DNA of 64,000 nucleotides from the NCBI RefSeq assembly GCF_900109855.1, contig NZ_FOBO01000009.1:1-64000 (forward strand), in the 5' to 3' direction. This stretch comes from Roseovarius tolerans. Its GTDB lineage: Bacteria > Pseudomonadota > Alphaproteobacteria > Rhodobacterales > Rhodobacteraceae. The notes beneath the pieces are model-generated. The model saw nothing but the letters and a program-made list of their open reading frames with translations, searched no databases and was not told the origin of the DNA. Positions 16,667 through 24,657 of the stretch are shown here, piece by piece. A program made the translations under genes and the position numbers. Position 1 is the stretch's first letter. The number at the start of each line of letters is the position of its first letter.

Positions 16667-17074
16667 TCAGCGGATCACATGCACCGCGCAGGTCGCGTGC
16701 CGCACCACCTTGGCCGCGGTCGAGCCCAGCAGCAGATCCTGCATCCCCGGACGATGGCTCGCGATCACGATGCAATCGGGACCCTGCGCCTCGGCCCAGT
16801 CCAGAATGGTGCGCCCCGAATGCCCCTCGACCACGAAGGAATCGGCATTGGGCAGGGCGGCGGCCATGCTCGACAGCTCGGCCTCGATCGCCTTGCGCGC
16901 CTCGGACTGGTAGCCCGATGGCAGGTAGGAAATGGCATAGCTCGGCACCTGCTCGATCACGTGCAGCAGGCTGATCTTGCCGCTGTCGCCCGCGAGCAGC
17001 TTTGCCGCCGCGAGGGCCCCTGCCCCGTCGCGCTCGTTGTCGAATGAAACCGGAACCAGAACGTGCTTATACAT
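16667..17074 (-). CDS. Universal stress protein (UspA family)
   Basis: The 135-residue protein begins YKHVLVPVSF and ends with the ATP-binding signature HRPGMQDLLLGSTAAKVVRH, so it should bind ATP. Start ATG 17074 was chosen over the longer frame because the family begins within a few residues of the first beta strand and a purine-rich Shine-Dalgarno (GAAAGGAAA) precedes it. Single-domain members help survival under stress; the specific role here is unknown. Confidence 0.9.
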   Translation of the reverse strand: MYKHVLVPVSFDNERDGAGALAAAKLLAGDSGKISLLHVIEQVPSYAISYLPSGYQSEARKAIEAELSSMAAALPNADSFVVEGHSGRTILDWAEAQGPDCIVIASHRPGMQDLLLGSTAAKVVRHATCAVHVIR

Positions 17075-17313
17075 CGGATTTCCTTTCGCGTTGTCGATGG
17101 GCAATAGTCGCGCAGATCGGGCCCGCGCGCCTTGATCCAGATCACCAACGGATCATGACGGGCGCGCCGTACTGACGATCGCAACACACCCCCGCCCCGC
17201 GCGCAAGGGCACGGTTTCCTCACGCAATAGTTAGGTTCAATTACAATCGAATTATGCAACGCTCCGCCTCGGGTGACCTTTGCGTCCAATGACCGACATG
17301 GAGAATGAACATT

Positions 17314-17901
17314 ATGAAACGCCAGCTTTTCGCCGCCGCCGCGACCTTTGCCGCCAGCCTGACGATGGCCCCGCTCGCACATGCGGCCTGTGCCGTCGAC
17401 GTGACCGACCCGTTCGAGCTTGACGCCGCCGCGATCGACGAAATCTACACCTGCCTCAAGGACGAGATGGCCGAGAAATACGCCAAGGAAGGCGACGAGG
17501 TGGCCGCCGCCTATCGCGATTGGACCGTATCCTCGACCCGCCCCGCCGTTGCGGGCGCGCATGGCAATCGCCTGCTTCAGACCTTCGCCAATGACGTCGC
17601 CGCCGAGCAATACCTGAATTTCGCCGAAGAGGGCGTGGATATGCCCGCAGGCTCGGTGCTGGCCAAGGAAAGCATCTCGATCAGTTCCAAGAAGAAAGAG
17701 GCCCGCACCGGCCCGCTCTTCATCATGACCAAGGGCGAAGAGGGCAGCGCGCCCGACACGGCCGACTGGGTCTATGCGGGCGTGCAGCCCAACGGCAAGC
17801 CGATGAAGTTCAAGCAGAGCTTCTGCCATGATTGCCACGTCGCCTGGGAGGCGCAGGACATGCTCGCCTATCCGCTCGAAGAAGTCCGCGTCTCGAACTG
17901 A
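17314..17901 (+). CDS. Cytochrome P460-family periplasmic c-type haem protein
   Basis: The 195-residue precursor has a signal peptide (MKRQLFAAAATFAASLTMAP ending at AHA). The mature part matches the cytochrome P460 fold with one haem c motif, CHDCH, near the C-terminus. Characterised P460s oxidise hydroxylamine or bind NO; many family members are untested, so a role in nitrogen-oxide detoxification is only an inference. I prefer ATG 17314 over ATG 17305 because GGAG at 17300 gives better spacing. The gene is monocistronic with a strong terminator after it. Confidence 0.85.
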   Translation: MKRQLFAAAATFAASLTMAPLAHAACAVDVTDPFELDAAAIDEIYTCLKDEMAEKYAKEGDEVAAAYRDWTVSSTRPAVAGAHGNRLLQTFANDVAAEQYLNFAEEGVDMPAGSVLAKESISISSKKKEARTGPLFIMTKGEEGSAPDTADWVYAGVQPNGKPMKFKQSFCHDCHVAWEAQDMLAYPLEEVRVSN

Positions 17902-17923
17902 GGCATTCCACTCACGGCAACCG

Positions 17924-17956
17924 CCCGGTCCCTGCAAGGGGGCCGGGTTTTTCTTT
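17924..17956 (+). terminator. Rho-independent terminator after cytochrome P460 gene
   Basis: The stem CCCGGTCCCT / AGGGGGCCGGG with loop GCA is followed by TTTTTCTTT. It separates the P460 gene from pcs. Confidence 0.85.
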
Positions 17957-17989
17957 GCAAATCCCGAATGGCTGCGCCATTAAACCCGC

Positions 17990-18694
17990 ATGACACCACA
18001 GATCCGCGCCCTCCTCGTTCACCTTCTGACAGCCACCGGCGCGGTTTTCGCGATGCTTGCCATGCTCGCCGCGATCGACCGCGAGTGGGAGCTGATGTTC
18101 CTCTGGCTGGTGGTGGCCTTTGCCGTTGACGGAATCGACGGGCCGATGGCGCGCAAATATGACGTGCAGCAATACGCCCCCGAATTCGATGGGGTGCTGC
18201 TCGACCTGATCATCGATTACCTGACCTATGTGTTCATTCCCGCCTTCGCGCTCTTCAGCTCCGACCTCTTGCCGGGCTGGACGGGGTGGGTGGCGATCAT
18301 CGTGATCACCTATGCCAGTGCTATGTATTTTGCCGACACACGGATGAAGACCACGGACAATTCCTTTTCCGGCTTTCCCGGCTGCTGGAACATGATGGTG
18401 ATCGTGATGTTCGCGATCAAGCCGTCGTTCTGGATTATCCTCGCGCTGGTGGTGATCCTCTCGGTGGCGATGTTCCTGCCGCTCAAGTTCGTACATCCGG
18501 TGCGCACGCAGCGCTGGCGCTGGCTGACCCTGCCGATGGCGCTGGCCTGGACGTTCTTCGCGGGCTGGGCGGCCTGGGTGCATTTCGACCCGCAAAGCTG
18601 GGCGCATTGGGGGCTGGTGGTGACCAGCGTCTACCTCGTCTTTGCAGGCATCGCGCAGCAACTCATCCCCGAAAGGGCAGCCAGAAACGACTAA
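17990..18694 (+). CDS. pcs: Phosphatidylcholine synthase (CDP-diacylglycerol + choline)
   Basis: The 234-residue integral membrane protein carries the CDP-alcohol phosphotransferase signature in the form DGIDGPMARKYD, then EFDGVLLDLIIDY, matching DG-x2-AR-x8-G-x3-D-x3-D. With about seven hydrophobic helices and this length it fits Pcs, the one-step choline-dependent route to phosphatidylcholine known in rhizobia and other alphaproteobacteria, rather than PgsA or PssA. The C-terminal LPLKFVHPVRTQRWR also fits Pcs. Convergent with bfr, with a hairpin between. Confidence 0.88.
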   Translation: MTPQIRALLVHLLTATGAVFAMLAMLAAIDREWELMFLWLVVAFAVDGIDGPMARKYDVQQYAPEFDGVLLDLIIDYLTYVFIPAFALFSSDLLPGWTGWVAIIVITYASAMYFADTRMKTTDNSFSGFPGCWNMMVIVMFAIKPSFWIILALVVILSVAMFLPLKFVHPVRTQRWRWLTLPMALAWTFFAGWAAWVHFDPQSWAHWGLVVTSVYLVFAGIAQQLIPERAARND

Positions 18695-18720
18695 GGCCGC
18701 CGCGGATCATCGCGACGGCC
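18695..18720. terminator. Hairpin between convergent pcs and bfr
   Basis: The stem GGCCGCCGCG / CGCGACGGCC (one G-T pair) with loop GATCAT lies directly after the pcs stop and 23 bases from the bfr stop. There is no long T run on either side (CCGGTTT on the plus strand), so termination may be weak or Rho-assisted. Confidence 0.5.
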
Positions 18721-18742
18721 CCGGTTTGGTGCTTGCCGAGGT

Positions 18743-19228
18743 TTATTCGCCCGAATCCGCCGGGCTCGCGTTGAGCAGCCCGTAGCGTTCGGCCCCGAGA
18801 TCGTCGAACAGGTCGATCTGCGTCTCCAGAAAGTCGATATGACCTTCCTCGTCGGCGATCAGCGTCTCGAAAAGGTTCTTCGAGACGTAATCGGCCACGC
18901 TCTCGCAATGGTCGCGCGCCTCGATATAGAGCGTGCGCGCGTCATGCTCTGCCGCGAGGTCTGATTCGAGCGTTTCGCGCAGGGTCTGCCCGATGCGCAG
19001 CGGGTCGAGTTTCTGCAGGTTCGGATGCCCGCCCAGAAAGATGATCCGCTCGATCAGCTTGTCGGCATGATGCATCTCCTCGATGCTTTCCTCGCGCGAC
19101 TTGGCGGCGATGCGGCCATAGCCCCAGTCTTCCTGCAGGCGGTGATGCAGCCAGTACTGGCTGACGGCGGTCAACTCACTCCTGAGCGCCTGATTGAGAT
19201 AGTCGATTACCTTGGCGTCGCCCTTCAT
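18743..19228 (-). CDS. bfr: Bacterioferritin
   Basis: The 161-residue four-helix-bundle iron-storage protein has the conserved di-iron ligand patterns (EEMHHAD and [11 protein letters not shown]) and the methionine next to the first histidine that binds haem between subunits. Start ATG 19228 ([12 protein letters not shown]) is the family start. Its first 53 bases overlap the 3' end of the bfd-like gene, which implies coupled translation. Last gene of the hemP operon. Confidence 0.95.
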   Translation of the reverse strand: MKGDAKVIDYLNQALRSELTAVSQYWLHHRLQEDWGYGRIAAKSREESIEEMHHADKLIERIIFLGGHPNLQKLDPLRIGQTLRETLESDLAAEHDARTLYIEARDHCESVADYVSKNLFETLIADEEGHIDFLETQIDLFDDLGAERYGLLNASPADSGE

Positions 19229-19469
19229 GTGCGTCTCCCTGTGTGGTGGCGCGGCGAAGTCCGCGCAATTGCATAGGTATCCCAAGGCTATCTGCCTTGC
19301 GCATGGTGTCAACGAAGAGCGGCAGACACCCGCCGCAATCGGCGCGCTTGCCCAGCGCGCGGTAAATCTTGCCGGGGGTGATCAGCGTGTCGGGATCCGA
19401 CGCACGCATCCAGTCCATGGCGCGATGAATATCACCATCGGTGATGGCCATGCAGTGACAGATCATCAT
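19176..19469 (-). CDS. bfd: Bacterioferritin-associated ferredoxin (BFD-like [2Fe-2S])
   Basis: The 97-residue protein starts [18 protein letters not shown] and has the BFD cysteine pattern C-x-C (CHC near residue 4) and C-x2-C (CGGC) about 45 residues later. Bfd passes electrons to bacterioferritin to release stored iron. The C-terminal 25 or so residues (after KADSLGIP) go beyond the usual family length and run 53 bases into bfr in another frame, which is unusual. Start may be either of the two adjacent ATGs (19469 or 19466). Confidence 0.85.
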   Translation of the reverse strand: MMICHCMAITDGDIHRAMDWMRASDPDTLITPGKIYRALGKRADCGGCLPLFVDTMRKADSLGIPMQLRGLRRATTQGDAHEGRRQGNRLSQSGAQE

Positions 19470-19488
19470 CGGGGGGTGCTCCTGTGCC

Positions 19489-19959
19489 TTAATGTCGTGT
19501 CTGGTTTGCCGGGTCAGGAAACCCCTGCGTGCGCTGCTGCAATACAGCACGATGCAGGGTCAGGCCAAGCCGATGGGCCGCATCGGCCAGCGGCATGATG
19601 CCGCGCGGCGCGACCAGAAGGCTCGCCAGCATCAGCGCCTCTTCGCGCTCGCCTAGCGCCGCCTCTTCGACGAACCGGGCAAAGGCCGCCTCGTCCAGCC
19701 CCACGCATTGGCACTGTGGCGCATGACAGCGCAGCGGGCGGCGGATATGCGGGCCCAGCACATCGGTCAGGTCCTGCAACGCCTCGAAACTGGCGCAAGC
19801 CGTCGCCTCGGACATATGCGCGCGCAGCAGACCAAGGGCGGCCGCGGCACCGCCGCGGTTCCAGTGGCGCAGACAGGCGATGACGATGCCGGGCAGGCCG
19901 GTCATGTCGTCCATCTGCGCCACCGGCGCGTCGGGAGTGATGGTGCGCGCGTGCTTCAT
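19489..19959 (-). CDS. Hypothetical protein in the iron-storage operon
   Basis: The 156-residue soluble protein is probably helical; it has no signal peptide and no membrane helix. A cysteine/histidine-rich stretch RRPLRCHAPQCQCVGLDE stands out in the middle and could bind a metal or Fe-S centre. I do not recognise the family. Its ATG overlaps the hemP stop (ATGA), and bfd follows 19 bases later, so it is co-translated with iron genes and a role in haem or iron handling is likely but unproven. Confidence 0.7.
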   Translation of the reverse strand: MKHARTITPDAPVAQMDDMTGLPGIVIACLRHWNRGGAAAALGLLRAHMSEATACASFEALQDLTDVLGPHIRRPLRCHAPQCQCVGLDEAAFARFVEEAALGEREEALMLASLLVAPRGIMPLADAAHRLGLTLHRAVLQQRTQGFPDPANQTRH

Positions 19960-20120
19960 TTCGTGAGGATCAGCTTGCCCGCGCGGGTGATGCGCAGGGT
20001 ATAGACCTGCCCATCCAGCACGATGAGCGCGGTATTGGCACCCTCGGTCAGGGTGCGGGCGTCGTGACAGGCGGCCTCGGCCACCAGATCGGGTTCGGTT
20101 CTGGTTTGCGCGCGGATCAT
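19956..20120 (-). CDS. hemP: Hemin uptake protein HemP (HmuP-like)
   Basis: The 54-residue protein ends with VYTLRITRAGKLILTK, the signature of HemP/HmuP, small proteins that head haem-uptake operons and in some alpha- and betaproteobacteria act as regulators or RNA-binding activators of haem-receptor expression. It is too short for ordinary ORF length cut-offs. First gene of the operon hemP - unknown - bfd - bfr; the promoter lies about 100 bases upstream. Confidence 0.88.
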   Translation of the reverse strand: MIRAQTRTEPDLVAEAACHDARTLTEGANTALIVLDGQVYTLRITRAGKLILTK

Positions 20121-20225
20121 GCCCCTGCCCTCGCACGTTCGGTCAACGGATTTGCCATGCCGGTGATTCCCTTTGGTTGCTGTTACGCCGGGCTGGCCTC
20201 GGGTCTGGACTGGCTTGGCTTTTCA

Positions 20226-20254
20226 ATTCTGATCATTCTTGTAGGGAATGTCAA
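20226..20254 (-). promoter_or_regulatory. Predicted promoter of the hemP-bfd-bfr operon
   Basis: On the minus strand TTGACA (20254-20249) is followed after 17 bases by CAGAAT (20231-20226), a good sigma-70-type promoter about 100 bases before the hemP start. Confidence 0.55.
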
Positions 20255-20276
20255 TTCTGATATTTTCAGTCAGAAT
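20226..20276 (-). promoter_or_regulatory. Candidate iron-responsive operator (ATTCTGA repeats)
   Basis: ATTCTGAT occurs twice in the same orientation on the plus strand (20226 and 20254), 28 bases apart, and the second copy forms an inverted repeat ATTCTGA-N9-TCAGAAT (20254-20276) that touches the -35 box. Position and symmetry fit a repressor site. Which regulator (Irr, RirA or Fur/Mur type) cannot be told from sequence alone. Confidence 0.4.
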
Positions 20277-20375
20277 TAAAAAGATAAATTCCCGCTGGCC
20301 TGACGCAGGGTTCACGCGTTATCGTTTTCGTGTACCCCTTGGGGTTCGAGCAGCGATAACGGGCCGGATGTGCCG

Positions 20376-20852
20376 ATGACCCTTCAGACGATCAAGCAGA
20401 TGCCGCTCAGCCTTCCGGCGGCCCCCAAGACCGAAGTGCGCACGCAGTTCGGCGGGCTATGCTATCGGATGCGCGACGGCGAGCCGGATATCCTGCTGGT
20501 GACCAGTCGCGGATCGGGGCGCTGGATCATACCCAAGGGCTGGCCGATGCCGGGGCTCACCCCGACAGAGATGGTTCTGAAAGAAGCCTGGGAAGAGGCG
20601 GGCGTGCGCGGCATCGCGCACAGCATGGCCCTCGGGCTCTATTCCTATACCAAGGAGGTCGAGCCGGATCGTGGCCTGCCCTGTCTGGTGATGATTTACC
20701 CAGTTCTGGTCAAATCGCTGGCCGAGGACTTTCCCGAAGCCGGACAGCGCCGCAGCAAGTGGATGCGCCGCAAGAAGGCCGCCAAACGGGTGGACGAGTC
20801 CGAACTGGCGCATATCATCCGCAGTTTCGACCCCCGCAAGCTGGGTCTCTGA
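20376..20852 (+). CDS. Nudix hydrolase
   Basis: The 158-residue protein has IIPKGWPMPGLTPTE followed by KEAWEEAGV, the core of a Nudix box (the R of REUxEExGU is K, and the upstream E position is occupied by L). This PKGWPM variant resembles alphaproteobacterial diphosphoinositol-polyphosphate / dinucleotide-polyphosphate type hydrolases. The substrate is unknown. ATG 20376 is used; GTG 20370 is in frame. The last third is very basic (RRSKWMRRKKAAKR). Confidence 0.85.
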   Translation: MTLQTIKQMPLSLPAAPKTEVRTQFGGLCYRMRDGEPDILLVTSRGSGRWIIPKGWPMPGLTPTEMVLKEAWEEAGVRGIAHSMALGLYSYTKEVEPDRGLPCLVMIYPVLVKSLAEDFPEAGQRRSKWMRRKKAAKRVDESELAHIIRSFDPRKLGL

Positions 20853-20923
20853 GCCGCGCCGAACACGCTTGATCTTGTCCCGGCGCGGCGTAATTATGCG
20901 TGGATGATCAAACGGATCGCAAC

Positions 20924-21346
20924 ATGATTCACTTCAGCCTCAGATGCGAGGCCGACCATCGCTTTGACAGTTGGTTTCAATCGGCCGCCGCCTTCGACAA
21001 GCTGCTCGGCGCAGGCATGGTCAGCTGCGCCGTCTGCGGCTCGACCCACGTGGAAAAGGCGCTGATGGCCCCGCGCCTCCAATCCGGCGGCCCCGCTCCG
21101 AGCACGGCCCCCGAAACAGAGGTCACCCCGCGCGAGAAGGCCCTGGCCGCACTGCGCCAAAAGGTCGAGGGCACCGCCGATTACGTCGGCGTTAACTTCG
21201 CCCGCGAGGCCCGCGACATGCATGACGGCCTCACCCCCGAGCGCAGCATCTATGGCGAGGCCAAACCCGAAGAGGCGCGCAAGCTGATCGAAGACGGCGT
21301 GCCGGTGGCCCCCCTGCCCTTCGTGCCGCGCCGCAAGTCGAACTGA
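20924..21346 (+). CDS. DUF1178 family protein
   Basis: The 140-residue protein begins MIHFSLRCEADHRFDSWFQS with a zinc-ribbon-like second pair (VSCAVCGS), the DUF1178 layout: C-x-x-x-H...C-x2-C. Function unknown. ATG 20924 is chosen since the family starts with I-x-F-x-L-x-C; upstream codons are open only from 20900. SDR gene follows after 19 bases. Confidence 0.85.
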   Translation: MIHFSLRCEADHRFDSWFQSAAAFDKLLGAGMVSCAVCGSTHVEKALMAPRLQSGGPAPSTAPETEVTPREKALAALRQKVEGTADYVGVNFAREARDMHDGLTPERSIYGEAKPEEARKLIEDGVPVAPLPFVPRRKSN

Positions 21347-21365
21347 TCCAGAGGAGCCCGCCGCC

Positions 21366-22013
21366 ATGCATATCGTCATCACAGGTGCCAATCGCGGCAT
21401 CGGCCACGCCATGGCAGACCGCTACCGCGCCGCAGGCCATCAGGTCACCGGCACTGCGCGGGTGCCCGTCGATGATCTGCTGGCCCTCGACGTGACCGAC
21501 CCGGTGTCCTGCGCCAACCTCGCAGAACATCTGGCCGATCGCCCCGTCGATCTGCTGATCTGCAATGCGGGCATCTATCCCGACAAGGGCCAGCCGCTCG
21601 ATACCGGCTATCCGGCGGCGATGTGGGCCGAAACCTTCGCCACCAACGTCACCGGCGTGTTCCTCAGCATCCAGAGCCTGCTGCCCAACCTGCGCGCCGC
21701 GCAGGGTGCCAAGATCGCCATCATCTCCAGCCAGATGGCCAGCCATACCCGCGCGCCCGGCGGCAGCTATATCTACCGTGCCTCCAAGGCTGCGGCCCTC
21801 AACCTGGGGCGCAACCTTGCTGCGGATCTGGCCCCCGAGGGGATCGCCGTGGGCATCTATCACCCCGGTTGGGTCCGCACCGACATGGGCGGCGACGCGG
21901 CAGAGATTTCGGTGGATCAGGCGGCCGACGGCCTGCTCGATCGCTTCGCCGCGCTCGACATGACCGCCACGGGCTGTTTCCAGACATGGGATGGGCACGA
22001 CCACGCCTACTGA
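21366..22013 (+). CDS. Short-chain dehydrogenase/reductase (CsgA-like SDR)
   Basis: The 215-residue Rossmann enzyme has the cofactor motif TGANRGIG at the N-terminus, NAGIY, a catalytic Ser region (IISSQMAS) and YRASKAA with catalytic Tyr and Lys. YHPGWVRTDMGG follows. The short length and motif set match the C-factor (CsgA)-like SDR subgroup. Substrate unknown. A Shine-Dalgarno (AGAGGAG) precedes ATG 21366. Confidence 0.88.
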   Translation: MHIVITGANRGIGHAMADRYRAAGHQVTGTARVPVDDLLALDVTDPVSCANLAEHLADRPVDLLICNAGIYPDKGQPLDTGYPAAMWAETFATNVTGVFLSIQSLLPNLRAAQGAKIAIISSQMASHTRAPGGSYIYRASKAAALNLGRNLAADLAPEGIAVGIYHPGWVRTDMGGDAAEISVDQAADGLLDRFAALDMTATGCFQTWDGHDHAY

Positions 22014-22042
22014 GCGCAAGCCTTGCCCGTCTGCCGCCTCGT

Positions 22043-22417
22043 TTACAGTTCTATTTCGCCATCCGGCGCGGGCGCGTCCTGCAATTCCTGCGGGGTCTTG
22101 CGCCGGATGATGATATCGCCATTGGGTAGAACCTCGGGCGCGTGATAGGCGCTCAGATCGCCGACCTCATCCATCAGGCCACGCAGCGCCGGGCCCATCT
22201 CCTCGACAAACTCGCGCAACGCCGGCTCCATCTCCTGCGCGCGGTCCTGAAACTCCTCAAGCGCCGGGCCCATCTCGCGGCGGATGCCTTCCCAGAACAG
22301 ACGCGCGCCCTCTTCCATGAGCGAACGGCCCTCGTCTTCGGTCTCCTGCGCGAAGGCGGGAGCGGAGAGGGCAAGAGCGAGGGCAAGGATCAGTGGCCGG
22401 TATGTCATGCGTTCCAT
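22043..22417 (-). CDS. Small secreted hypothetical protein
   Basis: The 124-residue precursor has a signal peptide (cleaved after APAFA) and a highly acidic, helical mature part with repeated ...EMxPALxEF... units (MGPALEEFQD, MEPALREFVE, MGPALRGLMD), spaced about 15 residues, suggesting an amphipathic helical repeat. The end is beta-like (NGDIIIRRKTPQE). I recall it as common in Rhodobacteraceae, where it is often mislabelled as an AAA+ ATPase; it has no P-loop. GGGGGGTG before ATG 22417 supports that start. Unknown role in the periplasm. Confidence 0.75.
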   Translation of the reverse strand: MERMTYRPLILALALALSAPAFAQETEDEGRSLMEEGARLFWEGIRREMGPALEEFQDRAQEMEPALREFVEEMGPALRGLMDEVGDLSAYHAPEVLPNGDIIIRRKTPQELQDAPAPDGEIEL

Positions 22418-22445
22418 ATAACACCCCCCGATGACGATTTTAAGA

Positions 22446-23459
22446 TCACAACTCGATATCCAGCGTCAGCGGGAAATGATCCGACGCCGTCAGCAGCGCA
22501 TCGCGCATCAGCGGCTTGACCCAGCATTCGGGGTCGTCGAACGGATGCCAGATACGCCAGACCGGACGCCGCGCCATCAGATCGGGTGAAATCAGGATGT
22601 AATCCAGCAGCGCCTGCATATAGCGTTTCTGATCGCGCAGGTAGAACCGCGAGGTGCTGTGCCCCGCCCCGATCCGCTGCGTCAGCGCCGCACGCGCATG
22701 CGGATCATAGAGGGATTGCGCCGCGTCGTTGCCCTCGCCCGCGATGATCTCGACCGAGGAGCGGCCGAAGAGATGTTCGTATTCATCGAGCCCCGGACCG
22801 TCATTGAGATCGCCCATCACCATCAGCGCATCGCCCGCCGCCAGGTGCGCCTCGATCCGCTGCCGCAACCAGACCGCCTGCGCCAGTTGCTTGCGGCGGT
22901 TGGCGATGCCGATGCGCATCGCCTCGTCGCGGTTTTTGGCCCCGTGCGGCGCCTTGGATTTGAGATGGGTGCCGATGAGCCGCAGCGTGCGGCCCGACGC
23001 CAGGCTCACCGCCACCTCCAGCGGCGGCTTGGAAAAGCTGACCCGGTCGGCGCGATCGTCGATATCGAGGTCGATCCGGAACTGCCCGTCAAAGCGTGGC
23101 ACGTCATCCTCTTGCGGGTCATGAACGGCGCTCATCACGTCCGGATCATAAAGCAGTGCAATCTCCTGCTGCGTGTCGTTGGCAAACCCGATCAGCGCCC
23201 GCCGCGCCCTGAGCGCGGCCCAGTCCGCGAACCCTTCCAGCGCCGTCACGGTGCTGCGTCGCCCGTTATGGTCGGGGGCCTCGATCACCATCACCGCATC
23301 GGCATCGAGCGCCGAGAACACCACCCGAAGTGCAGCCAGCTGATCGGCCCGCGTCACGTCGTAGCGCGCCGACCACTCCGCATCCTCCAGCATCCGCCCG
23401 GCATCGTCGAACAGCGCGTTGAACCATTCGACGTTATAGGTGGCGATCCGCATCGGCAC
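22446..23459 (-). CDS. Endonuclease/exonuclease/phosphatase (EEP) family protein
   Basis: The 337-residue protein begins RIATYNVEWFN with the conserved Asn of the EEP fold, has VIEAPDHNG (in place of the usual QE), GTHLKSKAP, MGDLNDGPG and a terminal SDHFPLTLDI with the catalytic Asp-His. It is probably a Mg-dependent phosphodiesterase or nuclease. No signal peptide. Its 5' end overlaps the djlA gene by about 20-26 bases, so the two are co-translated. Confidence 0.85.
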   Translation of the reverse strand: MPMRIATYNVEWFNALFDDAGRMLEDAEWSARYDVTRADQLAALRVVFSALDADAVMVIEAPDHNGRRSTVTALEGFADWAALRARRALIGFANDTQQEIALLYDPDVMSAVHDPQEDDVPRFDGQFRIDLDIDDRADRVSFSKPPLEVAVSLASGRTLRLIGTHLKSKAPHGAKNRDEAMRIGIANRRKQLAQAVWLRQRIEAHLAAGDALMVMGDLNDGPGLDEYEHLFGRSSVEIIAGEGNDAAQSLYDPHARAALTQRIGAGHSTSRFYLRDQKRYMQALLDYILISPDLMARRPVWRIWHPFDDPECWVKPLMRDALLTASDHFPLTLDIEL

Positions 23460-24132
23460 GGGCCTCGCTGATCTCCTCCCAGGCGCGGTTGATATCCACC
23501 AGCCGCTTTTCGGCCAGCTTCACCGCCTCTTTCGGCACGCCGCGCGCCTGCATCCGGTCGGGATGGCAATCGCGCACCATCTGCCGCCAGACTTTGCGAA
23601 TGTCATCCAGCGGCATGTCCGCCGTCACCCCCAGCACCGACCACGGATCAGGATGCTCGCCTTCGACAAAGCGCGACCGCAACCGGCGGAACCGCGCCTC
23701 CTCCAGCCCGAAAATCTCGGACACGCGCGCAAGAAACGCATCTTCCTTGGGGTGATAGATCCCGTCGGCGAGCGCGATATGAAACAGCCCCTCCATCAGA
23801 TCGCTCAGCGTATCGGGAGCCTCCTGAAACATCCGCGCGATGCGGCGCGCATAATCCTCGTATCCCGCCACGTCCTGCCGCGCGAGGTTGAAGACCCGCG
23901 CGGCATTGTCCTCTTCCTCCTGCGCGATCTGGAACACCTCGCGAAACGCCGTCACCTCGTCGCGCGTCACAAGACCATCGGCCTTGGCCATCTTGGCCGA
24001 CAGCGCGATCACCGCGATGGTAAAGGCGACGCTGCGCTCGGGCGGGCTGCGCAGGCGGTCGAAAACAGCCGTCAGGCTCTCGCCATTGGCCAGCGCCTGC
24101 ACCGCCTCTGATATGCGGGTCCAAATTGACAT
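23434..24132 (-). CDS. DnaJ-like co-chaperone with TerB domain (DjlA type)
   Basis: The 232-residue protein has an N-terminal TerB-type helical domain (about 25-145, with AKMAKADGLVTRDEV and a second HIALADGIYHPKED) and a C-terminal J domain (about 160-232) with the HPD motif in DCHPDRMQ. This is the DjlA architecture without the membrane anchor. It should stimulate DnaK ATPase. Starts at ATG 24132. Confidence 0.9.
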   Translation of the reverse strand: MSIWTRISEAVQALANGESLTAVFDRLRSPPERSVAFTIAVIALSAKMAKADGLVTRDEVTAFREVFQIAQEEEDNAARVFNLARQDVAGYEDYARRIARMFQEAPDTLSDLMEGLFHIALADGIYHPKEDAFLARVSEIFGLEEARFRRLRSRFVEGEHPDPWSVLGVTADMPLDDIRKVWRQMVRDCHPDRMQARGVPKEAVKLAEKRLVDINRAWEEISEARADADRHL

Positions 24133-24177
24133 GGGCCGGAGCCTAGCGCCAATCGCGACCGGTGTCAGCGCAAACCG

Positions 24178-24657
24178 TCACAGCCGCTTGTGCAAAAGCA
24201 CCAGATCCATCCAGCGGTCGAATTTTCGCCCGACCTCGGGCAGGCGCGCGCCTTGGGTGAAGCCGATGGCGCGGTGAAAGGCGATGGCACCCTCATTTTC
24301 CCCGCTCACCCCGGCGATCAGCACATGTATCCCTTTGGCTTGGGCGTGATCCTCCAGCCGCGCCATCAGCGCGCGGCCCACGCCGCGCCCGCGCGCATCG
24401 CCTGCGAGGATCACGCTATGCTCGGCGGTGTGGGCATAACCCGGCCCACCGCGAAACCCGCCATATGTGGCAAAGCCCAGGATTTGACGCGCCGTCTCGG
24501 CCACGAAAAAGGCATCGCCGCGCGCGGCCAGATCATCGGCCAGCCCCTGCGCCGTCTTTTCCACTGTGGTGAAGGTCACAGAAGTGTCGCGAATAAGCGG
24601 GTTCCATATGTCGAGGATCGCGGGAATATCCCCCGTCTCCGCCCGCCGGATGATCAT
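24178..24657 (-). CDS. GNAT-family N-acetyltransferase (phosphinothricin acetyltransferase-like)
   Basis: The 159-residue protein begins MIIRRAETGDIPAILDIWNP and has the acetyl-CoA pyrophosphate-binding loop ARGRGVGRALMARL. The pattern NPLIRDTSVTFTTVEKT and AIAFHRAIGF resemble the phosphinothricin/methionine sulfoximine acetyltransferase subgroup. The natural substrate is not known. Start overlaps the stop of the VOC gene by 4 bases. Confidence 0.87.
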   Translation of the reverse strand: MIIRRAETGDIPAILDIWNPLIRDTSVTFTTVEKTAQGLADDLAARGDAFFVAETARQILGFATYGGFRGGPGYAHTAEHSVILAGDARGRGVGRALMARLEDHAQAKGIHVLIAGVSGENEGAIAFHRAIGFTQGARLPEVGRKFDRWMDLVLLHKRL

